This document shows positions 22,055 to 33,531 of a stretch of DNA of 64,000 nucleotides, piece after piece. The notes beneath the pieces were generated by a model that saw nothing but the letters and a program-made list of their open reading frames with translations, was not told the origin of the DNA and searched no databases. The DNA comes from Azospirillum sp. RU38E (GTDB lineage: Bacteria; Pseudomonadota; Alphaproteobacteria; Azospirillales; Azospirillaceae), in the NCBI RefSeq assembly GCF_900188385.1, contig NZ_FZOI01000018.1, positions 44,846 through 108,845 of the forward strand. The letters run 5' to 3'. The position numbers were made by a program, and so were the translations under genes. Within the stretch, counting starts at the first letter, position 1, and each line of letters starts with the position of its first letter.

Positions 22055-23191
22055 ATGCTCAATCCCACCCAACGTCAGGCCCTGCGCACCATCGCGGAAG
22101 GCGGGCCGCTCAGCCGCAGCGATCTGGCCGAACGGCTGGATCTCAGCAAGGCGGCGATGACGACGCTGGTGCGCGACCTGATTCAGGATGGCATCCTGCG
22201 GGAGACGGAGACGGTGCGCGGCGTGGGCCGCCCCTCCATCCTGCTGGGCATCAACCCGGCCTGTGCCTATTTCGTCGGCGTGTCGCTGATCGACGATCCG
22301 ATGATGATGGTGCTGACCGACCTGAATGGCGACATTCTGGCCCAGGCCTCGCTGCCCCGGTCACGCGAACCGCTTTCCGTGGCGCGGGATGTGGCGGCCG
22401 GCATTGGCCTGCTGTTGGACGGCAAACCGGTACAACGGGACCAGTTGGCCGGCATCGGCGTCACGCTTTCCGGTCTGGTGGACCCGTCGCAGGGCACCTG
22501 CCTGCAATCCACCCTGTTGGGCTGGCAGGATGTGCCGCTGGCCGCCATGGTGGAGGGGGCGACGGGCCTGCCCACCTATATGGAAAATGATGCCAAGGCC
22601 GTGGCGATCAGCCAGCATCTTTATGGGGCCGCCCGCGATGTGCGGTCCTTCTGTCTGGTCTCCGTCGGGGCCGGCATTGGCTCAGCCCATGTGATTGACG
22701 GGCAGCTTTACCGGGGTCGCCGCGGCGGGGCCGGTGAAATTGCCCATTGCACGATTGAAATTGGTGGCCGTCCCTGCCGCTGCGGCAAGCGCGGCTGCCT
22801 GGATACCATCGCCTCGGTCAGTGCCATTCTGGGCGAATCGGCTTCATCCGGCCTGCCCTGCCAAAGCGTGGCGGAACTGGAAGCCCTGGCCGCCACGGGG
22901 GAGGCACGCGCCGTGCGCATCCTGCACCATGCGGGCGAAGCGCTGGGGCTGGCCATTGCCCATATCATCCAGATCAACGATCCCGAACTGATCCTGATCA
23001 CCCATGATGAGGCTCCGCTGGATGGGCTGATCGGCCGGGCCATGCGGCAGGCCATTGATGCCCATGTGCTGCCGCTGTCGGCCGGGCAGACCCCCATCCA
23101 CATCGTCCGCACCCAGCCCGACCATTGGGCGCGCGGGGCCGCCGGTCTGGTGGCGCATAAATTCTTCCACGATCCCGATTTCTTCCAATAA
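22055..23191 (+). CDS. ROK-family transcriptional regulator (NagC/XylR-like)
   Basis: A 378-residue repressor with an N-terminal winged helix-turn-helix (GPLSRSDLAERLDLSKAAMTTLVRDLI) fused to a ROK sugar-binding domain with VGAGIGSAHVIDGQLYRGRRGGAGEIAH and the zinc motif CRCGKRGCLDT. Such proteins lose DNA binding when a sugar or sugar phosphate occupies the ROK fold. It starts the rightward operon and is divergent from the solute-binding protein, so it likely controls both sides. The TTG at 22025 would only add ten residues; the ATG fits the domain start. Fourteen bases separate it from the M81 peptidase start. Confidence 0.9.
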   Translation: MLNPTQRQALRTIAEGGPLSRSDLAERLDLSKAAMTTLVRDLIQDGILRETETVRGVGRPSILLGINPACAYFVGVSLIDDPMMMVLTDLNGDILAQASLPRSREPLSVARDVAAGIGLLLDGKPVQRDQLAGIGVTLSGLVDPSQGTCLQSTLLGWQDVPLAAMVEGATGLPTYMENDAKAVAISQHLYGAARDVRSFCLVSVGAGIGSAHVIDGQLYRGRRGGAGEIAHCTIEIGGRPCRCGKRGCLDTIASVSAILGESASSGLPCQSVAELEALAATGEARAVRILHHAGEALGLAIAHIIQINDPELILITHDEAPLDGLIGRAMRQAIDAHVLPLSAGQTPIHIVRTQPDHWARGAAGLVAHKFFHDPDFFQ

Positions 23192-23204
23192 AGGCACCCG
23201 GACC

Positions 23205-24638
23205 ATGCGCATCGCTGTCGGCGGCATCCATATCGAATGTTCGACCTACAACCCCGTGCTGAACCGGGCGGAAGATTTCATGGTCGTGCGCGGTGACGCG
23301 CTACTGGCGGCCCCCCGTTTTGCCTTTCTGGGGGATTATCCGGCCCAGTTCCTGCCCACCATCCACGCCCGCGCCATTGCCGGCGGCCCGGTAGCGCGGG
23401 AAACCTATGAAGCGTTCAAGGCCGAATTCCTGGAACGGCTGGCAGCGACCCTGCCCATCGATGGCCTGTATCTGGCCATGCATGGCGCCATGTTTGTGGA
23501 AGGGATGGAGGATGCGGAGGGCGACTGGATCAGTGCTGCCCGCGCCCTGGTCGGCCCCGATTGCCCGATTACCGTCAGCTATGACCTGCATGGCAATGTC
23601 TCGCAGCGGATCATCGATGCGATCGACATGTATTCCACCTACCGCACCGCCCCGCATATTGATGTGGAAGAGACGATGCGCCGCGCCGTCACCATGCTGG
23701 TGCGCAGCCTGGAAACCGGGGTGAAGCCCCTCCTGCTCTGGGTGCCGATCCCGGTGGTGCTGCCGGGCGAACGCACCTCCACCGTGGATGAACCGGCCAA
23801 AAGCCTCTATGCCATGCTGCCGGAAATTGATGCCATTCCCGGCATCTGGGATGCGTCGCTGATGGTGGGCTATGTCTGGGCGGATGAACCGCGCGCCACG
23901 GCGGCCGCCATCCTGACCGGCACCGACCGTGATGTGCTGGAACGGGAGGCCAAGCGCATCGCCCAGGCCTATTGGGATGCGCGCGACCAGTTTGTGTTCG
24001 GCACCGATACCGGCAGTATTGAGGAATGTGTCGCCAAGGCCATTGCCAGCCCCACCCATCCGGTGGTGCTGGCCGATAGCGGTGACAACCCCACCGGTGG
24101 CGGGGTGGGCGACCGGGCGGATGTGCTGGGCGAGCTGATCCGCCAGGGGGCGGATGGGGTGATCATCGCCGCCATCACCGACCTGCCGGCCCTGGAAACG
24201 GCCTTTGCCGCTGGCGAGGGGGCTGAAATCACAGTCGGTGTTGGGGCGACGCTGGACCTGGCCAGCCCGCGCGTGACGGTGACAGCGCAGGTGACGCGCC
24301 TGATCGGGCATGAGGTGCCGGCGGAACGCGAAGCGGTGCTGACGCTGGGCGGGATCACCCTGGTGCTGGCCGCCCGTCGCCGCCCCTATCACAATATCGC
24401 CGACTTCACCCGCCTGGGGCTGGACCCGCTGGCGGCCAAGATCGTCGTCGTCAAATCGGGCTATCTGTCGCCCGAACTGGCCCCCATCGCCAACCCGGCG
24501 CTGATGGCGCTGTCGCCCGGCGTGGTGGACCAGTTCGTGGAGCGGTTGGCCCGCAACCGTAAAGTGACACCAACCTATCCGTGGGACCGTGATTTCAGCT
24601 TCACGCCCGTGGCCACGCTGTCGGCCCGGTCGCGCTGA
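23205..24638 (+). CDS. M81-family metallopeptidase (microcystinase C / MlrC-like)
   Basis: A 477-residue protein of the MlrC family (DUF1485 N-terminal part, MlrC C-terminal part). Probable zinc ligands are visible in [10 protein letters not shown] at the start and in SYDLHGNVS near residue 130, with [16 protein letters not shown] in the middle. MlrC cleaves linearised microcystin in sphingomonads, but most relatives sit beside peptide-type ABC importers in bacteria that never meet microcystin, and act on unknown cytoplasmic substrates. No signal peptide is visible. It sits between the ROK regulator and the two ATPases; the next gene's ATG overlaps its stop by one base. Confidence 0.88.
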   Translation: MRIAVGGIHIECSTYNPVLNRAEDFMVVRGDALLAAPRFAFLGDYPAQFLPTIHARAIAGGPVARETYEAFKAEFLERLAATLPIDGLYLAMHGAMFVEGMEDAEGDWISAARALVGPDCPITVSYDLHGNVSQRIIDAIDMYSTYRTAPHIDVEETMRRAVTMLVRSLETGVKPLLLWVPIPVVLPGERTSTVDEPAKSLYAMLPEIDAIPGIWDASLMVGYVWADEPRATAAAILTGTDRDVLEREAKRIAQAYWDARDQFVFGTDTGSIEECVAKAIASPTHPVVLADSGDNPTGGGVGDRADVLGELIRQGADGVIIAAITDLPALETAFAAGEGAEITVGVGATLDLASPRVTVTAQVTRLIGHEVPAEREAVLTLGGITLVLAARRRPYHNIADFTRLGLDPLAAKIVVVKSGYLSPELAPIANPALMALSPGVVDQFVERLARNRKVTPTYPWDRDFSFTPVATLSARSR

Positions 24639-25659
24639 TGATCCGCATCGAAGCCCCGCCGGTTCTGGAGGTTCGCGACCTGCAAACCTGGTTCGATACC
24701 GAACGCGGGCTGGTGCGGTCGGTGGATGGTGTCAGTTTTTCCGCCCGGCCCGGTGAAACCGTGGCCATTGTGGGCGAAAGCGGATCAGGCAAAAGCGTCA
24801 CCAGCCTTTCGGTGATGCGCCTGATTGCGGCCCCGGCAGGAAAGATCATGGGGGGATCGATCCTGTTCCGGGGCCGCGACGGAGGTGTGCGCGATCTGGT
24901 CACTGCCGATGCGGCGACCATGCGCACCCTGCGCGGCAATGAAATCTCGATGATTTTTCAGGAGCCGATGACCTCCCTAAACCCCGTATATCCGGTGGGG
25001 GACCAGATTGCTGAGGCCATTGCCTTGCATCGCAATCTGGGCCGGAAACAGGCGTGGGCGGAGGCGGTGCGGATGCTGGAATTGGTGGGAATTCCAGCAT
25101 CCGCCACACGCGCCAAGGATTATCCGCACCAGATGTCGGGCGGGATGCGCCAGCGGGTGATGATCGCCATGGCGCTGGCCTGCCGCCCGCTGCTGCTGAT
25201 CGCGGATGAGCCGACCACAGCCCTGGATGTCACCATCCAGGCACAAATCCTGGAACTGATGCGCCAGGCGCAGCGCGAGATCGGCATGGCCATCCTGTTC
25301 ATCACCCATAATCTGGGTGTGGTGGCAGAAATGGCCGACCGGGTGGTGGTGATGTATGGCGGGCGGGTGGTGGAATCCGGCCCCATTGATCAGGTCTTCC
25401 GCACCCCGCTGCATCCCTATACGCGCGGGCTGATGGCCAGCGTGCCGGGATCGCCCTTCCGCTTTCGTGATGCGCGCGGGCGGCTGCGGCTGCAGGCCAT
25501 TCCCGGCAATGTGCCTGACCCGCGCAACCTGCCGCCCGGCTGTGCCTTTGCCAGCCGCTGCGCGTCGGCCACCGACGCCTGCACCGCCGCCATGCCACCG
25601 TTGGAGGCAGCCGCCGCCGATCATCAGGTGCGTTGCGTGCGCTGGAAGGAGCTGCTGCC

Positions 25660-25663
<4 letters not shown>
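24638..25663 (+). CDS. Peptide-type ABC transporter ATPase 1 (DppD/OppD-like)
   Basis: A 341-residue ATPase. Walker A is GESGSGKS, the signature is [15 protein letters not shown], and Walker B is [13 protein letters not shown]; the C-terminus has the oligopeptide-transporter extension with cysteines ([17 protein letters not shown]), which in relatives can hold an iron-sulfur cluster. Start and stop are coupled to its neighbours: TGATG at the front and ATGA at the end. Confidence 0.94.
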
Positions 25664-26634
<971 letters not shown>

Positions 26635-26737
26635 GGGGAGCGGCGGCATCCCCATAGGGACAGGCCCCAGATGGGTGTTTGACAGCAACGCCGCACAACC
26701 GGATCATCACTGGTTCAACCGTCAGACCGGATGATCC

Positions 26738-27595
26738 ATGCCTTCCTGCCGCCTGCTCCCCCTCCCCGTTTTGTTGGGCTGCCTGTTGCTGGGGGCCTGC
26801 GCCAACCAGCCCCCAGCAACAGGCCCGCAGGCGGCGGCCACGTCCCCCGCCCCCCAGGCCACCGCCCCCGCCCTGATCGCCCAGGTGCCAGAGAGCGGCC
26901 CCATTACCCTGCCGGCGGAGCCGCCAGCGACGGTCGCCCTGGTGGCGGAGGGCCGGAAGTATCTGCGGGGGGAAGAGATACCGATGGATGAAGGCCGGGC
27001 CTTCGCCCTTTTCCAGCAGGCGGCCGATCTGGGCAGCGCGACCGGCCGCTATCGGCTGGGACTGGTCCATCTGACCAGTCGGGAAGGCCGGGGCGATCCG
27101 CAGAAGGCGGCACAGCTGATATTGCCGCTGGCCCAGCAGGGCCATCCGGATGCAGCCTTCCTGCTGGGACTGGTCGCCAGCGGCTTCACCCCCGCCCCCA
27201 GCCTGTTGCCGGCGGCGGGTGAATCCAGCCTGCGACAGGCCCCCTATTGGTTCAACATCGCCCGCCGGGCCGGACAGCCCAATGCGCGCCGCGCCTATGA
27301 ACAGCAATTGACGGCGATGCGGGAGGATGGCGTCATCCCCGCCGGCAGCGGTACCGGCGATGATTTTGCCAGCGCCATCCGCTTCAAGGGCAAAATCGCC
27401 AGCAGCGACGAAGGGGTGCCGCTGGAATACCGCACCATCGGTCCCCTGTTCCCCGGCTGGAAACGGCAAAGCCAGGCCCTGATCGAACAAGAGGGAAAGC
27501 ACTATGATGTGCTGACCCTGGTGAATGAGCACCAGCAGAAGGTGTTGGTCTATTTCGACATCAGCGACTGGATAGGGATGGGGAACGCCCGCTGA
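26738..27595 (+). CDS. Sel1-repeat-like lipoprotein
   Basis: A 285-residue predicted lipoprotein: the signal sequence ends in the lipobox LGAC (Cys21, followed by Ala, so probably sorted to the outer membrane), then a Pro/Ala-rich linker to about residue 60. Residues about 70-190 contain Sel1/TPR-like helices (DEGRAFALFQQAADLGSATGRYRLG, KAAQLILPLAQQGHPDAAFLLG, APYWFNIARRAGQPNARRAYE). The C-terminal 80 residues form an unrecognised domain ending in KVLVYFDISDWIGMG. A role in envelope protein interactions is an inference from Sel1 repeats only. It appears monocistronic. Confidence 0.75.
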   Translation: MPSCRLLPLPVLLGCLLLGACANQPPATGPQAAATSPAPQATAPALIAQVPESGPITLPAEPPATVALVAEGRKYLRGEEIPMDEGRAFALFQQAADLGSATGRYRLGLVHLTSREGRGDPQKAAQLILPLAQQGHPDAAFLLGLVASGFTPAPSLLPAAGESSLRQAPYWFNIARRAGQPNARRAYEQQLTAMREDGVIPAGSGTGDDFASAIRFKGKIASSDEGVPLEYRTIGPLFPGWKRQSQALIEQEGKHYDVLTLVNEHQQKVLVYFDISDWIGMGNAR

Positions 27596-27732
27596 GCAAC
27601 AGATGCCCCATTGGATGGACACGCCATTGAAGACTCGCGTTTTTGGCTTAAATCCATTATCATTTACATAATGACTGGAACAGCCCGGAACCGAATACCC
27701 GTCAACCATCCCCAGCGGGGGAGTGTCACACC

Positions 27733-28620
27733 ATGTCGGTTTCCGCAATCAGCACCACCCCATCCTCCGGCGAGCGCACCAGCCTGCGCGACAAGGATGG
27801 CAGCGGCTTTGCCCTGCCCGGCACCGGTGAAGAAATATCGGCCGGAATAAAGTCAACGCCTATTCCCGTTTCCCGCTATGGTGATCTGGGGATGAAGCCG
27901 GTCAATCTGGCCCTGGTTCCGGGCATGGAATGGATGGCTGACTATAACCACATGGAAGTTGCGGAATACCATGAGTCACTGGCCGCCTATCATCGGCGGC
28001 TGTTCGACTTTGCCAGCGAGATGTTGGGCCGGGATGGCAAGCCGGCGCGGGTTGGCGGCCTCAGCGGCTCTGCCCTGGACATGGTGCAGCAGGCGGCAGC
28101 GACCCAGGGCATTCTGCCGCCGGAAAAGCCGCGCAGCCTGTTGCTGGAGGAGGCGGCCAACGGAAAATCGGCCTCCCCCCTTTCTGGGAACGCCGCGAAG
28201 AACGACAACGACGTTGGCGTGATCACCCTCTTGCTTCCCGCAGAGGAAGGCGGCGGGGAGCAGCATATCATGATTGATCCGGCGCAGTGGAAAGGTCTGG
28301 CGGCACAACATCCCCCCACGGCGGTGGCCAGCCTGCTGGATATGCTGGATAATTCGGCCAAGGCGGTGAAGCTGAACGACACCATGCTGAACGGCCTGTT
28401 CGGCAAGTTCATGCAGGCGAACAGCGGGGAGGGCCAAGCCTGGCAAGACAAGCCTGTCAGCCGCTATGGCTATAGCCTGCCAGGGGCATCGGATCGAACC
28501 GGGCCAGCCTTCATGGTGGAGGCCTATCACGGTGCGGCCCTGTCGCCCGAAAAGGCCATGGGACTGGCCGCTGGATTGCTGCGCCTCGCCCAGGCCGCCG
28601 CACCGGGCGGCGGACGGTAG
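27733..28620 (+). CDS. Protein of unknown function (295 residues)
   Basis: I do not recognise this protein. It starts at an ATG with GGGGGAG about 11 nt upstream, and codon use matches neighbouring genes, so it is probably real. The N-terminal 40 residues are polar and low complexity; a phrase VSRYGDLG near residue 47 recurs as VSRYGYSLPG near residue 247, suggesting an internal repeat. The centre is helical (EVAEYHESLAAYHRRLFDFASEML). There is no signal peptide or membrane span. Both flanks are regulatory or palindromic DNA. Proteins with this general look in alphaproteobacteria are sometimes linked to flagellar or surface systems, but nothing here demonstrates that. Confidence 0.6.
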   Translation: MSVSAISTTPSSGERTSLRDKDGSGFALPGTGEEISAGIKSTPIPVSRYGDLGMKPVNLALVPGMEWMADYNHMEVAEYHESLAAYHRRLFDFASEMLGRDGKPARVGGLSGSALDMVQQAAATQGILPPEKPRSLLLEEAANGKSASPLSGNAAKNDNDVGVITLLLPAEEGGGEQHIMIDPAQWKGLAAQHPPTAVASLLDMLDNSAKAVKLNDTMLNGLFGKFMQANSGEGQAWQDKPVSRYGYSLPGASDRTGPAFMVEAYHGAALSPEKAMGLAAGLLRLAQAAAPGGGR

Positions 28621-28720
28621 AGCGGATCGCGGAAAAGCGAAATCGCTTTGGAGCGTGAATCCGCTCGCTGAACAAGGACCTAGAGCCGGGTGCGTTTCCG
28701 TTTAAACGCTCCCGGCTCTA
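28620..28720. repeat. Pair of intergenic palindromes
   Basis: Two adjacent fold-back elements fill the gap between convergent genes. The first has outer arms GAGCGGAT (28620-28627) and ATCCGCTC (28659-28666) with an inner AAAGCGA/TCGCTTT stem. The second has TAGAGCCGGG (28681-28690) and CCCGGCTCTA (28711-28720) with inner GCGTTT/AAACGC. They could terminate both transcripts; there are no U-tracts. The second resembles the palindrome at 47172-47214 (both contain GAGCC, TGCGTT and GGCTC). Confidence 0.65.
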
Positions 28721-28729
28721 GGGGGAGCG

Positions 28730-30775
28730 TCACCCCATCGCGTCCAGGATTTTCAACTGCTCAATATAATGGCGGTTCTGCTGCAACATGCCGGTTTGCG
28801 CCTGCACGCTGCCAATCGCCTCGGCAACATTGCGCTTCACGGCATCCACCTGACGCATCACCTGATCCACATTGTTCAACAGGCTGACATTGCTACCGGC
28901 GATCTGGTCCAGCGTGCTGCCGGTCTCGGTAATACGCGCGCCCAGCGCACCCACAGAATGATGGATATCGCTGATCGCCGCCTGGGTATCGCCCAGCGTT
29001 GCCTTGGTATCATTGGCCAGTTTGCGCACCTCTGCCGCCACCACGGCAAAGCCCTTGCCGGCCTCCCCTGCCCGCGCCGCTTCGATGGTGGCATTCAGGG
29101 CCAGCAGGTTGGTCTGGCCGGCAATCCCATCAATCACCCGCAGCACGCCTTCGACATTCAGCAGCACCTCCCCCAGTCGGGCGAATTCCCCCTCCATCTC
29201 CGCCTTCCGCTTTTCCTGCCCCTGAAAGGTGGCGGCATGGCCATGCAGGCCGGTCTGGATGGCCGACATGCAGCCATCCACATGGTCGGCATAGGCCGTC
29301 ATCTTATCCATCAGCCCGCTCAAGGCGGTGATCGCCTCCACCTGACCAATCAGATTATGAATCAGCTTCTGGCGAATGCGGTTCAGCAGAGACAGCCGAT
29401 TCAGCCGCGTTTCGGTGAAATAGGATTTGAAGCGGGCATAATGGATGGGGAAACGGTCAGCAATATCATCATGGAAATCACCCTTCTCATTGTCGAAGAA
29501 AAAGACGGCCGAAAGGGTTTGATTGATATTGATCCCCAGCAATTCCCCAAAGGTGGAGAAGCCCGCCACTGTCACCTCATCAAACGCCCGCACCTGCCCC
29601 AGGGCACCGGCATTGTTCAGCCGCCGCAGGATACAGTCATTCAGGATGCCGCCCAGCGGCTTGGGCTTGCCACGCAGGAATGAGCGGAAATCCTGCTCCG
29701 TCTGACCGACAAAATCAGTGCCTTCCACCAGATGCAACTGATCGCCAGGACTGACATCACAGTAAAAATGCGCCTTGCCGGTCGCTTCTTCAAAACCGGA
29801 GACGGAGCGGACGAACAGTTCGCCATCCAGTTCGATGGCGAACGTATAGCGGGAAAGTTTGGCAGACAGTTCGGCCGGACGGCATTTCAACGCGCCGCAC
29901 AGCGCATCGGCAAAACTCTGCACCGCCAAGCTGTTACCATCAATCACGCTGCTGACGGTCCGACCGACCGGGTCGGCATCCAGCACCGAAAAAGAAATGC
30001 CGGTGCGGCGAAAATTCTGCGTCTTGAACACCCCATACCGCTTGCCCGGCGCCAGTTTCAGAAAGGCGATGACGGCATGGTTTTCCAGCACGCGGCTGCC
30101 GTCATAAAGCCAGGTATGCTGGAAATCCAGCTTGCCCCCGGCAGAACCGCCCAGGAACAGAACGGGGAAGCGGCTGGTCTGATAGACTGCCTCCATCAGG
30201 TAATTTTCGCTGGCTGACAGCCCATCGATGAAGGTCAACGCCAGACTGTCCCGGCTGTCCAGCACAAAGGGCGGGGTAATGGCGGACAGGTCGGCCGCGA
30301 TGGCCGCCACCCGCTGATCCTGGTTCAGCGTCGGCTTGCCCGCCCTTATGTCCTGACAGTGCAGCGGCACCGCGCGCACATCCACCGCCGCCAGCAGATC
30401 ACTGGCGAAGGATTGCAGCACAATGTCATCCCAGGCGCCGTCGGCCGGGCTATAAAGCCGGCCACCCTGGGAGCAGAGTTCCCCCGCCGTCGTCATCAGG
30501 ATCAGCTTGGTTTCGGCCGCAACAGCGCGACGGACCCGTTCGGCAATGCTGCGGAAATCCAGATGCGGGGAAACAAAGCCGAGTACCAGGGCGGGGGGCT
30601 TGCCATCGAATTGCAATGCCGCAAGATCATCGGCCGACAAGGCGGTGGAACGGGTGCGAAGCGTGCGCACCATCTCAGCCGGGACAGGGGGCATCACAGA
30701 GGGGGAAGCCGGCTGATTCTGACGGGTAATCGCTTCGGCCACCGGGCCCTTCCGCAAACGGTCCATCAGGCTCAT
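28730..30775 (-). CDS. FIST-domain chemoreceptor (FIST_N + FIST_C + MCP signalling domain)
   Basis: A 681-residue soluble sensor. Residues about 45-265 match FIST_N ([51 protein letters not shown]), about 265-420 match FIST_C ([23 protein letters not shown], [13 protein letters not shown]), and the rest is an MCP-type coiled coil with hairpin tip [25 protein letters not shown] domains are thought to bind small ligands such as amino acids; this fusion would pass that to CheA. There are no membrane spans. The ATG at 30775 has GGGGGAGA 5 nt upstream, preferred over 30790. The ligand is unknown. Confidence 0.9.
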   Translation of the reverse strand: MSLMDRLRKGPVAEAITRQNQPASPSVMPPVPAEMVRTLRTRSTALSADDLAALQFDGKPPALVLGFVSPHLDFRSIAERVRRAVAAETKLILMTTAGELCSQGGRLYSPADGAWDDIVLQSFASDLLAAVDVRAVPLHCQDIRAGKPTLNQDQRVAAIAADLSAITPPFVLDSRDSLALTFIDGLSASENYLMEAVYQTSRFPVLFLGGSAGGKLDFQHTWLYDGSRVLENHAVIAFLKLAPGKRYGVFKTQNFRRTGISFSVLDADPVGRTVSSVIDGNSLAVQSFADALCGALKCRPAELSAKLSRYTFAIELDGELFVRSVSGFEEATGKAHFYCDVSPGDQLHLVEGTDFVGQTEQDFRSFLRGKPKPLGGILNDCILRRLNNAGALGQVRAFDEVTVAGFSTFGELLGININQTLSAVFFFDNEKGDFHDDIADRFPIHYARFKSYFTETRLNRLSLLNRIRQKLIHNLIGQVEAITALSGLMDKMTAYADHVDGCMSAIQTGLHGHAATFQGQEKRKAEMEGEFARLGEVLLNVEGVLRVIDGIAGQTNLLALNATIEAARAGEAGKGFAVVAAEVRKLANDTKATLGDTQAAISDIHHSVGALGARITETGSTLDQIAGSNVSLLNNVDQVMRQVDAVKRNVAEAIGSVQAQTGMLQQNRHYIEQLKILDAMG

Positions 30776-31101
30776 TTCAGTCTCCCCCAAATATCATAGA
30801 CTTACATCGACATGCCACACAACAGCCGGCACAAAATACAACCACACACCATGAAGTATGAAACGAGACAGCCGATTTTACCATCTATGCTGATGATCAT
30901 AATTTTTGCTGTTTCTATTTTTTCTTATAAAGACTTCCTCCAATATTGTTTTTGTCACTTAACAATTCATCCTCCCCGGGTGATCCAGCCGAAGGCGCGC
31001 CCACGGCCGCAGCCGGCAAGCGGGTTGCGTCAGCACAGCAGTGCCCTTATGGTCGGCACCAGCCCTTGCGCCGATCAGGAAAGCTGCCGCCCGTGCCCGC
31101 C
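30776..31101. promoter_or_regulatory. AT-rich divergent region
   Basis: About 326 bp between the FIST chemoreceptor and an unknown rightward gene. Bases 30880-30965 are strikingly AT-rich with T-runs, a likely promoter zone. An open frame at 30812-31105 has mixed, non-protein-like composition and is not called. No operator was identified. Confidence 0.35.
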
Positions 31102-32676
31102 ATGACGCTGACCGCCCTGTTGAAAAAGATCGCCCGGCAGATGACCGTGGGCACCCTGTCCCCCGCGCCGCCCGGCTTGTCCGAGCAGCTGCTGGAGGTG
31201 CCGGAGTTGCTGGAGGAACTGCTGTTCCTGTTCAGCGATGAGTTTGAAAAGGCAAAGCCTAACCGGAAACTTCTCGGCCTGTGCAGCCACCTGCTGGGCG
31301 ATGTGATGATGATCCTGGCCCAACTGGGCAAGAAGGGCGCCAAACCCGCGCGCCATCTGCGCGATCAGGTCCGGCAGATGCTGGAGGAAGGGCTGGCCGG
31401 CCCGGAATTCGCGCTGGAACTGCTGCGCACCGCTGAGAGCACCGGTTTCGACCTGGAAATCGATCTGACGGGGGAGATGCAGGGCATGGCCCCTGCCGTC
31501 CCGTCCATATCGGAAAATCCGGCGGACCAGATCCAGGCCCTGGCCCAGGCCTTCACCGGCCTGCTGGCAGAGGCTGAGGGCGATATCTTCGCTGCCTATG
31601 AACAGATAGCCCCGCTGATCACCGGCATCCCGGTGGAGGCGCGCAGCGCCATGGGGGGTGTTCTGCTGACCAACCCGGACAGCACGCCCTTGCGGGAACT
31701 GGCGCTGGCTTGGCTGCTGGACCCGGATGCCGGCATCCGGCAGCAGGCGGTCAGCCTGTTGCAGCAGACGGCGGAAAAGGGCGCGCTGCCACCCAACAGC
31801 CTGCGCCGGCTGATCCTGCTGCGCAACATGCTGCCGGAGGCCTTGCGGGCCGGGGTGGATGCCACCATCCGCGCCGCCCGGCTGAAGGGGATCGAATGCC
31901 CGCCCAGCGGTCCCGGCGTGGTGCCGGAGGCGGTGTTCGCCTCTGGCTTTGACGGGGCGGGGGCGCAGAGCCTGTTCATGTTGCTGAAGCAAGGGCGCAA
32001 ATATGTCATCGTCTCCCTGCTATTCAAGCACGGGGTTGGCATCCGCGATGCCTGGTGCGGTGAAGCAATGACCCGCAAGGCCGCCATCGCCATGCTGGAC
32101 CAGATCGACGAACAGCTGGGCCTGCTGGAAAGCAATGTCGATTATCTGACCATGGCGCTGGGCCATTTCATGGCCGTCGGGGCCGATGCCGAAACCCCGC
32201 CCCCGTTCAGCCTGCTGTCGGTGCTGGAAACCCTGGCCCTGCCTTTGCCCGCCCCCGCCATCCGGGATACCGAGAGCCTGTTGGAAGCACTGCTTCCCAC
32301 CGAACAGCCGGCGGATATCGTGGCACAAGCCCGCGCCGGCTCTGCCGAGTGGGTGAACGACATCCCCCTCACCCTGTCCTGGTTTGAGGATGAACAGGTG
32401 GTGGATGATCTGTTGCGCGGCCGACGCCTGGGGGTGGAGAAGCAGCGCACCCTGATCCTGACCCAATTGCTGCCGCAGCGGCGCGACCATTGGGCCCGCC
32501 TGCTGGCCTGGACCGCCGCCACCGGCAAGGGGGACTGGAACGGCGTTACCGCCACCGACATGGCCCTGGTGGCCCGGTCGCTGCTGGTCGGCGCCGATCT
32601 CGCCACCATCCCCGTCATGGCCGATATCGCCCATCAGACGGTGCTGGCCTGGCGCGCCAGCACCGGCAAGGGCTGA
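31102..32676 (+). CDS. Helical-repeat protein of unknown function (524 residues)
   Basis: I do not recognise a named family. From the ATG at 31102 the protein is soluble, leucine/alanine-rich and almost wholly helical. Segments such as PLRELALAWLLDPDAGIRQQAVSLLQQTAEKG resemble HEAT/ARM repeats. A central block (GRKYVIVSLLFKHGVGIRDAWCG) resembles the beta-strand stretch seen in some conserved alphaproteobacterial proteins of unknown function. The open frame extends upstream to 30946 through a T-rich stretch with non-coding character, so the later ATG is preferred. It is divergent from the FIST chemoreceptor and converges on the GST gene. Confidence 0.65.
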   Translation: MTLTALLKKIARQMTVGTLSPAPPGLSEQLLEVPELLEELLFLFSDEFEKAKPNRKLLGLCSHLLGDVMMILAQLGKKGAKPARHLRDQVRQMLEEGLAGPEFALELLRTAESTGFDLEIDLTGEMQGMAPAVPSISENPADQIQALAQAFTGLLAEAEGDIFAAYEQIAPLITGIPVEARSAMGGVLLTNPDSTPLRELALAWLLDPDAGIRQQAVSLLQQTAEKGALPPNSLRRLILLRNMLPEALRAGVDATIRAARLKGIECPPSGPGVVPEAVFASGFDGAGAQSLFMLLKQGRKYVIVSLLFKHGVGIRDAWCGEAMTRKAAIAMLDQIDEQLGLLESNVDYLTMALGHFMAVGADAETPPPFSLLSVLETLALPLPAPAIRDTESLLEALLPTEQPADIVAQARAGSAEWVNDIPLTLSWFEDEQVVDDLLRGRRLGVEKQRTLILTQLLPQRRDHWARLLAWTAATGKGDWNGVTATDMALVARSLLVGADLATIPVMADIAHQTVLAWRASTGKG

Positions 32677-32685
32677 GCCACCGCA

Positions 32686-33342
32686 TCAGGGATCATCATA
32701 ATCGGCGGGGAAATGCCGATCCCACAGGTCGCGCAGGCGGGGATCGGCATCCACCTTCTCCGCCACGGCGATGATGCCGGGCGCCACAGTGCGGATTGCC
32801 TCCCGCCTTGGCCGCCAGCGCGTCATCATGGAAATATAAAGGTCCAGCACCGTCCAGTCCGGCGTGCCCAGCACCCAGCCGCCGGGGGTAGGTGCCAAAC
32901 CCGCTTCCACATTGGCCCAGCAGGCCAGCGTGCGGTCGATGGTGGCCTGTTTCAGTTCCGCCTGCGCCGCCTCCCCCGTCACCCAGCGATCACAGAAATC
33001 GCCCACCGTATACATGGGGTAGATGGCGGCCGGCAGATAAACCAGCCAGCGCAGGAACAGCGGCCGCCGCGAGTCCCCCGGTGCCGGGGCCAGCGCGCCC
33101 GGATGGTGTTCCAGCAGCCACAGCAGGATGGCCACTGTCTCCGTCAACACCGTGCCATCGGGCAGGCGCAGGGTGGGCACCTGACCCAGCGGGTTCAGGG
33201 CGCGCAAATCATCCAGCGCCGGCGATGGCGTCCAGGGCTCAACCTCCACATAATCGTAATCTTCGCCGAGTAGGATCAGCGCCGCCTCCACCACGGCGGA
33301 GCCACAGCCGACACACCCATAGAGAAGCGGTTTCCCCGTCAT
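32686..33342 (-). CDS. Glutathione S-transferase-family protein
   Basis: A 218-residue protein with an N-terminal thioredoxin-like domain (LYGCVGCGSAVVEAALILLGEDYDYVEVEPW), the cis-Pro region LGQVPTLRLPDGTVLTETVAILLWLLEH, and a helical C-terminal domain. The catalytic position carries VGCGS, so Cys or Ser may replace the usual Tyr/Ser, as in beta- and omega-like classes. The ATG at 33342 has GGGGGGAGG upstream; the longer frame from 33411 is not supported. The substrate is unknown. It is divergent from argB. Confidence 0.85.
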   Translation of the reverse strand: MTGKPLLYGCVGCGSAVVEAALILLGEDYDYVEVEPWTPSPALDDLRALNPLGQVPTLRLPDGTVLTETVAILLWLLEHHPGALAPAPGDSRRPLFLRWLVYLPAAIYPMYTVGDFCDRWVTGEAAQAELKQATIDRTLACWANVEAGLAPTPGGWVLGTPDWTVLDLYISMMTRWRPRREAIRTVAPGIIAVAEKVDADPRLRDLWDRHFPADYDDP

Positions 33343-33531
33343 CGCATCCTCCCCCCACGACCTGTCGCGCCGACACCCGATGTAGCATCGGAACATAAAG
33401 CGAACAGCCATGCAAGGGGGAGAAATGTGACAAGGTGATTGGCGGATTGCCCCAACCCCCCGCGGGTGTTAGACACTCGCCCGTTTACCCATCATCATGG
33501 CCCACTTCCAACAGACCGGAGCCCGCACGAG

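Noticed and set aside
30812..31105. A 97-codon open frame in the AT-rich gap before the 524-residue gene
   Set aside because: Mixed composition, no ribosome binding site, overlaps the start of a better gene.
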